From JBFJKD01 sp041600415 (lineage in GTDB: Bacteria; Pseudomonadota; Gammaproteobacteria; Pseudomonadales; Porticoccaceae): a stretch of DNA of 64,000 bases. The translations under genes were made by a program, and so were the position numbers. Below, in pieces: positions 8,580-17,074 of this stretch. How positions within the stretch are numbered: the first letter of the stretch is position 1; the number at the start of each line of letters is the position of its first letter. A model generated the notes under the pieces. It saw only the letters and a program-made list of their open reading frames with translations, was not told the DNA's origin and did not search any database. The stretch lies in contig JBFIKF010000007.1 in assembly GCA_041600415.1 (NCBI GenBank), positions 62,001 to 126,000 on the forward strand, written 5' to 3'.

Positions 8580-8854
8580 TTCCGGTTATGTATGGTAAAA
8601 CTACGGGCCTCCAGGCTGACCCGTTAATTCCATATTTTCAATCCGGGATCGGCAACCCTCCCAGATGGGGTTCGGCCACACATGTTGTGCACGCCCATAG
8701 TCAATATGTGTCAAAGCGCGATGCGCTGGCCGGAGGCATGCTAACCCGTACCCGCGCAAGCCTGGCGCGGATGTCCGGTCCTTGACCAGCAGTGATGGCG
8801 GGCGCGAATTTTTGATATTCATTCAGTTAGATTAGCAACGTCGGGAGACAAGTG

Positions 8855-10048
8855 ATGGAAGTAGGTGGATTTTATTTACCCGTAGTGGGGAATAGAGAGC
8901 AAATCGAACAGGGTATGGCGGGTAAGCGCACCGATCTGTATCAGCACATGCTCAAGGAGCTGTCTGACCAGGCCAAATTTATGGATGCGCACGGCTACTA
9001 TGGCATCGGCACCACGGAGCACCACTTTCATATCGAAGGGGAGGAGGTTTCCACCAACCCCATAATGCTCGACCTGTATATCGCCATGCAGACCAAAAAC
9101 CTCAAAGTGGGCCAGTTGGGCAACGTCTTGCCGTCCCACAACCCGATTCGTCTCGCGGAAGATATCGCCATGCTCGATCAAATGTCCGGTGGCCGCGCTT
9201 TCGCCGGATTTGCCCGGGGTTATCAGCCCCGCTGGGTGGCCACCCTGGGGCAGCAGATGGATGGTATGGCAAAGGCCAATGAACTGGGCCCCGAGGCCTA
9301 CGACAAACTCAAAAAAGAAATCTACTACGACCACTTCGATATCATTATGAAAGCGTGGAAGAACGACACCTTCTCCCACAAGAGTAAATTCTGGGAAATT
9401 CCCCCGGCCAACACCTTCTGGGCCACCGGCGACGTGACCCGCAAGTACGGTCGGGGGGTCGATGAAAACAATATTCTCACGGAAATTGGTATCGCTCCGC
9501 CGACTTTTAATAAACGTATTCCCGATCTGTTTCAGCCATTCAGTGTTTCGGAAAGCTCTATTGTGTGGGCTCAGGAAAACGACGTCACACCGATCACAAT
9601 TGTGACCAATACTGAGATAGCGCAGTCCCATATTCGCGCCGCCAAAGAGGCCGCCGACAAGGCGGGCAAACCCTATCGTATGGGTATGACTCGGGAAGTC
9701 ATTGTGGCCGACACCGACGAAAAAGCCTACGAGATTGCGCGCAATGGTGGCTCTTACATCTGGTGTAACTTCTTCCAGCCATTTGGCTTTAACGGCGCTG
9801 TCGCGAACCCCGGCGAAAGCCCGTTCGATGTGCCCAACGATTTTAAAACCATGGAAGAGCGAGGTCTGGTTATCTGTGGTAGTCCGGATACGGTGAAGCG
9901 CAAGCTGGAAAAATTGTTTAAGGATTTGCCCTGTCAGTACTTCTGGTTGTTTAACTACAACGGTCTGGTCTCCAACGAGAATATGTTGCGCAGTCTGGAA
10001 TTGCTGACGGAAAAGGTATTTCCTCACTTCACCGACAAAATCAAGTAA
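8855..10048 (+). CDS. LLM-class flavin-dependent oxidoreductase (luciferase-like monooxygenase)
   Basis: 397 residues from the ATG at 8855 (a GTG three bases earlier is too close to the GGGAGA site). The bacterial luciferase-like TIM barrel is evident: the N-terminal substrate strand with TTEHHFH, then NVLPSHNPIRLAEDIAMLDQMSGGR, the diagnostic LLM stretch. Late in the protein, VICGSPDTVKRKLEKL is the usual phosphate/flavin-proximal segment. Family members use FMNH2 or F420H2 for oxygenation, desulphonation or type II Baeyer-Villiger reactions. Within a cluster holding a dehydrogenase set and an HSL-type hydrolase, Baeyer-Villiger oxidation of a cyclic or branched ketone is a reasonable guess, but the reaction is not determined by the sequence. 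Confidence 0.88.
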   Translation: MEVGGFYLPVVGNREQIEQGMAGKRTDLYQHMLKELSDQAKFMDAHGYYGIGTTEHHFHIEGEEVSTNPIMLDLYIAMQTKNLKVGQLGNVLPSHNPIRLAEDIAMLDQMSGGRAFAGFARGYQPRWVATLGQQMDGMAKANELGPEAYDKLKKEIYYDHFDIIMKAWKNDTFSHKSKFWEIPPANTFWATGDVTRKYGRGVDENNILTEIGIAPPTFNKRIPDLFQPFSVSESSIVWAQENDVTPITIVTNTEIAQSHIRAAKEAADKAGKPYRMGMTREVIVADTDEKAYEIARNGGSYIWCNFFQPFGFNGAVANPGESPFDVPNDFKTMEERGLVICGSPDTVKRKLEKLFKDLPCQYFWLFNYNGLVSNENMLRSLELLTEKVFPHFTDKIK

Positions 10049-10056
10049 GTCGACGC

Positions 10057-10090
10057 GCTGCTGGAACCGGTGGGATTCGGTTTCAGCGGC
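10057..10090 (+). terminator. Hairpin after the LLM gene
   Basis: Imperfect 13-base arms (10057-10069 and 10078-10090; ends GCTGCTGG and CAGCGGC) with one wobble pair, one mismatch and an 8-base loop, beginning 8 bases after the stop. No T-tract follows, so it may stabilise the mRNA end or act with Rho rather than alone. Confidence 0.35.
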
Positions 10091-10279
10091 AGTTAATCAG
10101 CGTTACTGGCGAGACCAACCTCCAGGAGCGAACAGTCTGTCCAGGTGGATGTCCGACTGCTGATGCTACCGGTGGGTAATACAAGCTCATTTCCGGTATA
10201 CTTATCACTGAACCAACGTTGGCTATTATCTGCCGACGCTCGCTACTCGCAAACGGCGCGAACTTACGAGAACCTGTCG

Positions 10280-11425
10280 ATGACCATGACCAGTCGCACG
10301 GTGTACTCCGCGGACCACGAGCTTTTCCGCCAAACTGCCCGGCGGTTTTTTCGTGAGAATCTGGAGCCGAACATCGACACCTGGGAAGATCGGGGTATCG
10401 TGCCAAGGCAGTTCTGGCGCGACGCGGGGGAAAAGGGGCTGTTGTGCTGCGGCATACCAGAGGCCTATGGTGGTCCCGGCGCGGATTTTCGCTACAACAT
10501 GATTGTCTCGGAAGAAATTGGCTACGCCATCGGTGGTGGCAGTTGCAGCTTTGCGCTGCAGTCGGATATCACGGCGTACTATATTCTCAATCATGCGAGC
10601 GAAGAATTGAAACTCCGCTGGTTGCCGGGCATGGTCAGCGGCGACGTGGTGTCAGCCATTGCGATGACCGAGCCGGGCACGGGCAGCGATTTAAAAGCGG
10701 TGCGTACCGGTGCGGTGCGTCAGGGCGATGAGTACGTGATCAACGGACAAAAGACGTTTATCACCAACGGCCAGCATTGTGATTTCGTGATTGTGGCCTG
10801 CAAGACCGACCCGGAGCAGGGCGCCCACGGCATGAGTCTGATCATTGTCGAAAGCGATCGAGTCGGATTTGAACGGGGTCGCAATCTGGACAAAATCGGC
10901 CAGAAGGCGGCCGATACGTCGGAGATGTTTTTTACCGATGTGCGCGTTCCGGTCAGTAACCTGATTGGCGAAGCCGGTCGTGGTTTTGCCTACCTGATGG
11001 ATGAGTTGCCCCGCGAACGCCTGACCGTGGCGTTTCGGGCCTGGGCGGAAGCCCAGCGTGCGTTTGATATCACTGTGGACTACGTCAAGCAGCGGGAAGC
11101 TTTTGGCAAACCGTTAATGGCGTTTCAGAATACTCAGTTTAAACTGGCTGAGGTGCGGGCGAATCTTGCCGTCGGCTGGGCCTTTCTCGACCAGTGTCTG
11201 GAAAAGATACTGGCGGGTACCATGACCGCCGAGGAAGGCGCTATCGCCAAACTCTGGACCACTGAACGGGAGGGGGAGATTGTCGACGAATGTCTACAAT
11301 TGTTCGGTGGCTATGGTTACATGCGCGAGTATCCCATTGCGCGTATGTATACTGATGCCCGCATTCGGCGCATCTACGGTGGCACCTCGGAAATTATGAA
11401 ACTGTTTATCAGTAGATATATTTAA
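10280..11425 (+). CDS. Acyl-CoA dehydrogenase, helix-G glutamate type
   Basis: 381 residues from the ATG at 10280 (a second ATG lies at 10286). The frame is open upstream to 10145, but that extra part is unlike any dehydrogenase N terminus. The normal start region VYSADHELFRQTARRFFREN follows the chosen codon. IAMTEPGTGSDLKAVRT is the flavin/substrate strand and DKIGQKAADTSEMFF the next conserved element. The MCAD-type glutamate is replaced (IYGGTSEI), while a glutamate is present in LPRERLTVAF, the isovaleryl/long-chain-type position. Followed 84 bases later by the thiolase-fold/OB-fold gene, with which it probably forms an operon. The substrate is likely a medium, long or branched acyl-CoA. 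Confidence 0.9.
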   Translation: MTMTSRTVYSADHELFRQTARRFFRENLEPNIDTWEDRGIVPRQFWRDAGEKGLLCCGIPEAYGGPGADFRYNMIVSEEIGYAIGGGSCSFALQSDITAYYILNHASEELKLRWLPGMVSGDVVSAIAMTEPGTGSDLKAVRTGAVRQGDEYVINGQKTFITNGQHCDFVIVACKTDPEQGAHGMSLIIVESDRVGFERGRNLDKIGQKAADTSEMFFTDVRVPVSNLIGEAGRGFAYLMDELPRERLTVAFRAWAEAQRAFDITVDYVKQREAFGKPLMAFQNTQFKLAEVRANLAVGWAFLDQCLEKILAGTMTAEEGAIAKLWTTEREGEIVDECLQLFGGYGYMREYPIARMYTDARIRRIYGGTSEIMKLFISRYI

Positions 11426-11509
11426 CTGTTTGCCTTCTTCGCCAGCGGTCCTTAAGGCGCATGGCGCAGGGGAAAAGTTCACAACCATGGAAACCAGCAG
11501 GAACTTACT

Positions 11510-12955
11510 ATGATTGGTATTACAGCTTACGGCGCGTACTTGCCGCGCATGCGATTGCAGAAAAAGGCGATAGCGGACGCTAACGCCTGGTTCGACGCAG
11601 GCCTCAGGGGGCTGGCCAAGGGTGAGAAGGCCGTGTGCAACTGGGACGAGGATGCGATCACTATGGCGACGGAGGCGTTTGCCGACTGTCTGGGTAAAAT
11701 TCCCGAGAAATCGCCCGCCGCGTTGCTGCTTGCCTCTACCACGTTGCCATTTGGCGACCGTCAGAACTCTGTGGTGGTGGCTGAAGCTCTGAATTTGGAC
11801 ACCGCCAATTTACGCACGGCGGATATTACTTCGTCGCAACGGGCGGGAACCTCGGGACTCCTGTTTGCACTGGATATCGCGGCCGCAGGTCGTGGCGACG
11901 CGGTGCTGGTAGCGTCCGATCACCGCCGCACCAAGTGTGCGTCGCGGGAAGAGATGTTGTATGGCGACGGTGCCGCGGCGATTGCGGTTGGCAGCGACGC
12001 GGTAATTGCGGAACTGATCGGCTCGCAGAGTGAGGCGGTGGATTTTATCGACCACTTTCGTGGCGAGGGCCAGGATTTTGACTACGGCTGGGAAGAGCGC
12101 TGGGTGCGAGACGAAGGCTACATGAAAATTATTCCCGCAGCGGTTGAAAAGTTGCTGGCAGATTGTCATGTCAAGGGTGGTGACATCGCGCACGCAGTGT
12201 TCGCCACGGATCAGGGTCGAGTGCCGGCCGAATTAGCAAAAACGCTGGGTATTCGTTCGGAAGCTGTGGCGGATAACCTGCTACAAAGTGTGGGCATTAC
12301 CGGAGCTGCCCACCCGTTGCTGCTGCTCGCTCATCGTCTCGAACAGGCTGCGCCGGGCGATTTGATTTTACTGACCGGCTTTGGTCAGGGCTGCGATGCC
12401 CTGTTGTTCAAGGCCACCGCCGCGATCAAAAACAAACGCCCTGCTCGTGGCGTTTCCGGTTGTCTCAGCGCCGGTCGACCCGAAGACAACTACAATAAAT
12501 TCCAATCCTTTAACGACCTGCTGGAAAAAGAGCTGGGCAAGCGGTCGGAAGTCAACAAGCAGGCCTATCTGTCCGCCATGTACCGCAACCGCGGTTTAAC
12601 CAATCGCTTTCTCGGCGGCAAATGTACCGCCTGTAACACGGTGCAAATGCCCAAGCACCTGTATTGTGTGAACCCCGACTGCGGAGCCTACAATACTCAG
12701 GTTGATCACCCCATGGCCGCCACGCCGGGAAAAGTAGCTACCTGGACCGCCGACCGCCTGACGTTCGACTACAACCCGCCAGCCTATTTTGGCCTGATTG
12801 CTTTCGAGGGTGGTGGTCGTTTAATGATGGACATGAGCGAGGTGGATCCGGCAACGTTTGATACGGGCGCCAGAGTGTCGGTTCATTTCCGAATCAAACA
12901 AATCGACAGTCAAAACGGTTTCCGTAAATATTTCTGGAAAGCGATACCCGTTTAA
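11510..12955 (+). CDS. HMG-CoA synthase/KAS III-like thiolase-fold protein fused to DUF35 OB-fold, active-site Cys replaced
   Basis: 481 residues. Residues 1 to about 300 are a thiolase-superfamily domain of the archaeal HMG-CoA synthase/KAS III type. Residues ~330-481 are a DUF35 module with a four-cysteine zinc ribbon (CTACNT and CVNPDC) and an OB-fold. In archaea, HMG-CoA synthase, an acetoacetyl-CoA thiolase and a DUF35 protein form one complex; here two of the parts are fused, and an SCP2-type thiolase gene follows 44 bases on. Where archaeal HMG-CoA synthases have the nucleophile (ACKAGTAG-like), this protein has TSSQRAGTSG, so Gln110 stands in the Cys position. It may therefore be a scaffold or a decarboxylase rather than a condensing enzyme. 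A good Shine-Dalgarno (GCAGGAAC) fixes the start. Confidence 0.8.
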   Translation: MIGITAYGAYLPRMRLQKKAIADANAWFDAGLRGLAKGEKAVCNWDEDAITMATEAFADCLGKIPEKSPAALLLASTTLPFGDRQNSVVVAEALNLDTANLRTADITSSQRAGTSGLLFALDIAAAGRGDAVLVASDHRRTKCASREEMLYGDGAAAIAVGSDAVIAELIGSQSEAVDFIDHFRGEGQDFDYGWEERWVRDEGYMKIIPAAVEKLLADCHVKGGDIAHAVFATDQGRVPAELAKTLGIRSEAVADNLLQSVGITGAAHPLLLLAHRLEQAAPGDLILLTGFGQGCDALLFKATAAIKNKRPARGVSGCLSAGRPEDNYNKFQSFNDLLEKELGKRSEVNKQAYLSAMYRNRGLTNRFLGGKCTACNTVQMPKHLYCVNPDCGAYNTQVDHPMAATPGKVATWTADRLTFDYNPPAYFGLIAFEGGGRLMMDMSEVDPATFDTGARVSVHFRIKQIDSQNGFRKYFWKAIPV

Positions 12956-12999
12956 CCACCAGATTGACCTACCCGCGTAACAACACAGGAGTTACGATT

Positions 13000-14202
13000 A
13001 TGGCGAGCGGAATTAAAGATAAAGTTGCAATACTTGGTATGGGCTGCAGTAAGTTCGGTGAGCGTTGGGATTGCGAGCCCGCCGATTTGATGGCCGAAGC
13101 GTTTGAAGAGTGCCTGGTTGATGCCGGTATTGAAAAAAATCAGATTGAGGCCGCCTGGCAGTCGACTGCAGTGGATGCTTTCAGCGTGGGGCCTGGTTCG
13201 ATGCCCCTCAGTATGGGTTTGCGGCTGCCGTATATTCCGGTCACGCGGCTGGAAAATTATTGCGCCAGCGGTACTGAGGCGTTCCGTGCCGCGTCGTACG
13301 CGGTGGCCTCAGGTGCCTGTGACATCGCCCTGGCCCTGGGTTTTGAAAAATTAAAGGATACCGGTTATGGCGGCCTGCCTCAGCGTTCGCGCGGGGTCAG
13401 TAACGATCTGTATTACCCGAATCTGTCAGCGCCCGGTATGTTCGCCCAGCTGGCCGCAGGTTACCGCGCTAAATACGGCACCAGCATGCAGGATTTAAAA
13501 CGGGCGATGGCTCACGTTTCGGTAAAAAGTCATGCCAACGGTATCAAAAATCCCAAAGCCCATCTGCGTCGCGCAATTACCGAAGAACAGGCACTTAATG
13601 CGCCGATGATTGCCGAACCGATTGGTTTATTCGACTGCTGCGGTGTGAGCGATGGCGCCGCCGCGGCCATTGTTACCACCCCCGAAATTGCGCGCCGCCT
13701 GGGTAAGCACAATCTGGTCACGGTAAAAGCTCTGCAGTTGTGCGCCTCCAACGGAGAGGAAGGTGGTTACGACAACTGGGATGGGTCCTTCGTACACACT
13801 ACCCGGGTCGCCGCAAAACGCGCTTACGCTGAAGCAGGCGTGAGCAAGCCGCGGGACGAAATTTCCATGACGGAAGTTCACGACTGTTTTTCGGTAACCG
13901 AAATGGTCACCATGGAGGATCTGTTTTTGTCGGATAACGGCGGCGCGGTGAAGGATGTGCTGGATGGTATGTTCGATGCCGATGGCAAGATTCCCTGCCA
14001 GATCGACGGTGGGCTGAAATGTTTTGGCCATCCTATCGGTGCCTCCGGATTGCGCATGATTTACGAAATGTACCTGCAATTGTCCGGCAATGCCGGAGAA
14101 CGACAGCTGGCTAACCCAAAACTTGGCTTGACGCACAATCTTGGTGGTTTTCCCCATCAAAACGTGGTCAGTGTCGCCATCGTTGGCCGCCACGACGCGT
14201 GA
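13000..14202 (+). CDS. SCP2-type thiolase (lipid-transfer-associated acetyl/propionyl-CoA acyltransferase)
   Basis: 400 residues from the ATG at 13000, with AGGAG eight bases upstream; an in-frame upstream ATG lacks such a site. The thiolase catalytic set is intact: ENYCASGTEAF (nucleophilic Cys), VHDCFSVTEM (His) and CFGHPIGASG (second Cys/His). The NYCASG and HDCFS forms are those of SCPx/SCP2-type thiolases, which in animals cleave 3-oxoacyl-CoAs with a 2-methyl branch (pristanic and bile acid side chains), and whose actinobacterial relatives act in steroid side-chain degradation. Adjacent to a DUF35 fusion protein, which is the expected partner. It should release acetyl-CoA or propionyl-CoA. 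Confidence 0.9.
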   Translation: MASGIKDKVAILGMGCSKFGERWDCEPADLMAEAFEECLVDAGIEKNQIEAAWQSTAVDAFSVGPGSMPLSMGLRLPYIPVTRLENYCASGTEAFRAASYAVASGACDIALALGFEKLKDTGYGGLPQRSRGVSNDLYYPNLSAPGMFAQLAAGYRAKYGTSMQDLKRAMAHVSVKSHANGIKNPKAHLRRAITEEQALNAPMIAEPIGLFDCCGVSDGAAAAIVTTPEIARRLGKHNLVTVKALQLCASNGEEGGYDNWDGSFVHTTRVAAKRAYAEAGVSKPRDEISMTEVHDCFSVTEMVTMEDLFLSDNGGAVKDVLDGMFDADGKIPCQIDGGLKCFGHPIGASGLRMIYEMYLQLSGNAGERQLANPKLGLTHNLGGFPHQNVVSVAIVGRHDA

Positions 14203-14244
14203 CTGCTCCAACCTGCGGGACACTGATCCGCGCGCAGGGTAGTT

Positions 14245-14266
14245 GCGGACGGAGTACTTCGTCCGC
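14245..14266 (+). terminator. Hairpin in the thiolase-Mcd intergenic gap
   Basis: GCGGACGGA / GTAC / TTCGTCCGC gives a nine-base stem with one wobble pair, 42 bases after the thiolase stop. No T-tract follows. It may attenuate or process the transcript between the thiolase and the next dehydrogenase. Confidence 0.35.
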
Positions 14267-14318
14267 CGGTCCTGGCCAGTGGTGCGAATCCCGAGTGCAA
14301 AGTGATGAGTGAAGAGTG

Positions 14319-16028
14319 ATGGAGCTTGAGGTTGAGACAGTGGCCACCGCTGTTGCGGGCAACGATGTAACGATCGCGCAACAATCGCTGGCTCTGGTAG
14401 AGGGTTTACTGGAGCGGGCGCTGGGGAATATTAAATCAACCTGTAGTGTCGAGGGTCGCCTGCTCCCGGAGCGCCTCGATCAATATCAATTGGCCGGTTA
14501 CGACCTGTCGTTTTGCGCCGCTGAAATTGCCGCCGGACAGGCGCTGATCGAATACGCGCAACGGTGCGGCGCCACCGACCCGCGCTTGTCGTGGGTAGCT
14601 TGCCAGTTTATTGCGGAATCCTTGCAGAGCATTGCCGCCCGTTTGCGCGCGCGACCGGCGGATTATGGACTCAGCGGCTCGCGCATTGCCGAATGTTTCG
14701 CCGCCGTGGATAAGCTGGGTCTCGCCGGACATTATCTGCGTAGTCAAACGATGGCCGATCTGGGGCGGGCCCTGCTTCGAGAGGGCAGCGAATTTTTGCC
14801 CGCCGGCCTCGATCAGGAAAAAGAAATTATTCGCGATACATTTCGGCGTTTCGCCAACGATGTGGTTATGCCCCTGGCGGAGGACATCCATCGCGAAGAC
14901 CAGGATGTGCCGGAGGCCATACTGGCGCCGCTGCGGGAGATGGGCTGTTTTGGATTATCCATTCCCGAGCGCTTTGGCGGCCTGCAACCGGATGAGGGCG
15001 ATGATAGCCTGTCGATGCTACTGGTAACCGAGGAACTGTCCCGCGGCTCGCTGGGCGCCGCAGGCAGCTTGATTACCCGCCCGGAAATTCTCGCGCGGGC
15101 ACTACTCAAAGGCGGCACCGAGGCTCAGCAGGCGCACTGGCTGCCGCGGGTGGCAAGTGGCGAAACGCTGTGCGCCATCGCGCTGACCGAGCCCGATTAC
15201 GGATCGGACCTGGCGTCGGTCAAGCTCAAGGCCACCCCAACTACCGGGGGCTGGTTGCTTAACGGCAGTAAAACCTGGTGTACATTTTCCGGCGCCGCCA
15301 ACGTTATTTTGACCCTGGCGCGCACCGGCGCGGACAGTGACGGGTATAAAGGACTGAGCTTTTTTCTGGTGGAAAAACCGCGCACTGCCGGCCATCGCTA
15401 CGACGTGGTTCAGGACGGTGGCGGCACGTTGACCGGCAAAGCGATTGCCACCATCGGTTACCGGGGTATGCATTCCTTCGATGTTTTTTTTGAGGATTAT
15501 TTTGTCCCCGAGGAAAACTTGCTGGGTGGCGATGGCGGTCTGGGCAAGGGTTTTTACTATGCCATGGCGGGTCTTACCGGTGGTCGTATGCAAACGTCGG
15601 CACGCGCCTGTGGTGTCATGCAGGCAGCCTGTGAGCAGGCTGCCGCCTATGCACTGGAACGCAAGGTCTTTGCGCACCCGATAGCCGATTATCAGCTGAC
15701 GCTGGTCAAGCTGAGCCGCATGATCGTCGCGCTGGAGGCGTCCCGGCAGTTCAATTATGCGGTGGCGCGGCGCGTCGATGCGGGTGGCGGTCACATGCAA
15801 GCGAGCCTGGTGAAATTATTTGCCTGCCGCGCGGCGGAGTGGGTAACCCGGGAGGCGCAGCAAATTCACGGTGGCATGGGCTACGCAGAAGAAGTACCGG
15901 TGAGCCGTTATTTCGTCGACGCGCGGGTGCTGTCGATTTTCGAGGGGGCCGAAGAAACGCTGGCACTAAAAGTTATTTCGCGGGAACTGATCGCCAATGC
16001 GCAATCAGGTACGGTCGATCCAGTTTAA
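14319..16028 (+). CDS. mcd: Acyl-CoA dehydrogenase with N-terminal extension, (2S)-methylsuccinyl-CoA dehydrogenase-like
   Basis: 569 residues from the ATG at 14319. About 165 residues of all-alpha extension precede a complete dehydrogenase domain (FRRFANDVVMP onward), the architecture of methylsuccinyl-CoA dehydrogenase (Mcd) of the ethylmalonyl-CoA pathway, which is about 550 residues. IALTEPDYGSDLASVK, ATIGYRGMHSFDV and SIFEGAEET (MCAD-type glutamate kept) match Mcd-like positions. Mcd oxidises (2S)-methylsuccinyl-CoA to mesaconyl-C1-CoA. A mesaconyl-CoA C1-C4 transferase gene lies 1.9 kb downstream and a mesaconyl-C4-CoA hydratase-like gene upstream, which supports this substrate. Sequence identity is moderate by eye, so another 2-methyl-branched acyl-CoA is possible. 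No crotonyl-CoA carboxylase/reductase or ethylmalonyl-CoA mutase is present in the window. Confidence 0.75.
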   Translation: MELEVETVATAVAGNDVTIAQQSLALVEGLLERALGNIKSTCSVEGRLLPERLDQYQLAGYDLSFCAAEIAAGQALIEYAQRCGATDPRLSWVACQFIAESLQSIAARLRARPADYGLSGSRIAECFAAVDKLGLAGHYLRSQTMADLGRALLREGSEFLPAGLDQEKEIIRDTFRRFANDVVMPLAEDIHREDQDVPEAILAPLREMGCFGLSIPERFGGLQPDEGDDSLSMLLVTEELSRGSLGAAGSLITRPEILARALLKGGTEAQQAHWLPRVASGETLCAIALTEPDYGSDLASVKLKATPTTGGWLLNGSKTWCTFSGAANVILTLARTGADSDGYKGLSFFLVEKPRTAGHRYDVVQDGGGTLTGKAIATIGYRGMHSFDVFFEDYFVPEENLLGGDGGLGKGFYYAMAGLTGGRMQTSARACGVMQAACEQAAAYALERKVFAHPIADYQLTLVKLSRMIVALEASRQFNYAVARRVDAGGGHMQASLVKLFACRAAEWVTREAQQIHGGMGYAEEVPVSRYFVDARVLSIFEGAEETLALKVISRELIANAQSGTVDPV

Positions 16029-16080
16029 AGCGGCGCGAAAAGTATCGTCAAACACATTGAAATTAAGGGGAGTTGCAAGC

Positions 16081-16974
16081 ATGAGTAAGAGCAAACACCT
16101 GGCCGGTAAAGCGGTTGTGGTCACCGGGTCTGGCCGCGGTATCGGCCGCACCATCGCCCTGGAAATCGCCCGCGCGGGCGGTAAAGTCGTGGTTAACGAT
16201 CTGGATCGGGAGGTGGCGGAGGAAGTGGTTGCCGAAATCGCCGCCCTCGGCAGCGAAGCCATCGCCAACACCGACAGTGTTTCCTCCTGGGAAGGGGCCA
16301 ACAATATGGTCACCACCTGTGTCGATAACTTCGGCAGCGTTGATGCGGTGGTTAACAACGCGGGCAATCTGCGCGATGTGATTTTTCACAAGATGACTCA
16401 GGACGACTTTAATCAGGTGATAGATGTTCATCTGCGCGGCAGCTTCAATGTCAGTCGCGCCGCCGCGACCCATTTTCGCCAGCAGGAAAGTGGCGCCTGT
16501 GTGCATATGACTTCAACCTCCGGTTTGGTTGGCAATTTTGGTCAGGCCAATTACTCGGCGGCGAAAGCCGGGATCGCTGCCCTGTCCAAATCCATTGCCC
16601 TGGATATGCAACGCTTCAACGTTCGCTCCAACTGCATCGCGCCCTTTGCCTGGAGTCGCATGACCGCTTCCATTCCGGCGGACACCCCGGATCAGCAGGC
16701 CCGCGTCGAAAAACTCAAACGCATGACGCCGGAAAAAGTGGCCATCGTCGCGGCAGCGCTGTGCAGCGACAAGGCCGCGCACATCACCGGGCAGATTTTC
16801 GCGGTGCGCATGAACGAAATTTTCCTGATGAGCCAGTCGCGGCCAGTGCGCTCCACCCACAACGGCGACGGCTGGACCATCGACAGTATTTTTGAGGTGG
16901 CGATGCCCGCCCTGGAATCTCATTTTTACCCGCTACATCGCTCCCAGGATATATTTAGCTGGGACCCGATTTAA
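16081..16974 (+). CDS. SDR-family (3R)-hydroxyacyl-CoA dehydrogenase, MFE-2-like
   Basis: 298 residues from the ATG at 16081, preceded by AAGGGGAG; an open frame further upstream overlaps the previous gene. Rossmann motif TGSGRGIG, NNAG, and the catalytic Ser with YSAAK are all present. The C-terminal part (IFAVRMNEIFLMSQSRPVRS) is characteristic of dehydrogenases related to the N-terminal unit of peroxisomal multifunctional enzyme 2 (HSD17B4). It should oxidise (3R)-hydroxyacyl-CoAs with NAD+. The next gene is the matching R-specific enoyl-CoA hydratase, so the two units of MFE-2 are encoded side by side as separate proteins. A terminator-like hairpin lies between them. Confidence 0.87.
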   Translation: MSKSKHLAGKAVVVTGSGRGIGRTIALEIARAGGKVVVNDLDREVAEEVVAEIAALGSEAIANTDSVSSWEGANNMVTTCVDNFGSVDAVVNNAGNLRDVIFHKMTQDDFNQVIDVHLRGSFNVSRAAATHFRQQESGACVHMTSTSGLVGNFGQANYSAAKAGIAALSKSIALDMQRFNVRSNCIAPFAWSRMTASIPADTPDQQARVEKLKRMTPEKVAIVAAALCSDKAAHITGQIFAVRMNEIFLMSQSRPVRSTHNGDGWTIDSIFEVAMPALESHFYPLHRSQDIFSWDPI

Positions 16975-17002
16975 GTCGGGCTCAACCCGGGAAATGTAGC
17001 CA

Positions 17003-17028
17003 GGGTGCAGACGAAAAAGTCCGCACCC
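17003..17028 (+). terminator. Terminator-like hairpin after the SDR gene
   Basis: GGGTGCAGAC / GAAAAA / GTCCGCACCC: ten-base arms with a single A-C mismatch, followed by CGTTTAGTGTTGTT. It starts 28 bases after the stop codon. Reasonable intrinsic terminator, perhaps leaky, since the functionally linked hydratase gene follows. Confidence 0.5.
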
Positions 17029-17074
17029 CGTTTAGTGTTGTTATTAGCCGGCAAAATATTTTACGGAGATGGGC

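Larger units (their letters stand above)
8523..8854 (+). promoter_or_regulatory. Intergenic region between crotonase and LLM monooxygenase genes
   Basis: 332 bases without a supported gene. It begins with a perfect palindrome (8527-8545) and a terminator-like hairpin (8563-8579), and ends with a GGGAGA ribosome-binding site ahead of the ATG at 8855. A short open frame at 8537-8785 has an unnatural composition and no ribosome-binding site and is discounted. The region most likely separates two transcripts and contains the promoter of the flavin monooxygenase gene. Confidence 0.5.

Noticed and set aside
8537..8785. Short open frame after the crotonase gene (82 codons)
   Set aside because: No ribosome-binding site, overlaps two hairpins, and its product resembles no protein.
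8876..10027. Long open frame on the minus strand opposite the LLM gene (383 codons)
   Set aside because: It is antisense to a clearly coding gene with strong family motifs; open antisense frames are common with this codon bias, and its product has no recognisable domain.
10145..10279. 45-codon N-terminal extension of the 10280 dehydrogenase
   Set aside because: It does not resemble dehydrogenase N termini, and the family start fits the internal ATG at 10280.
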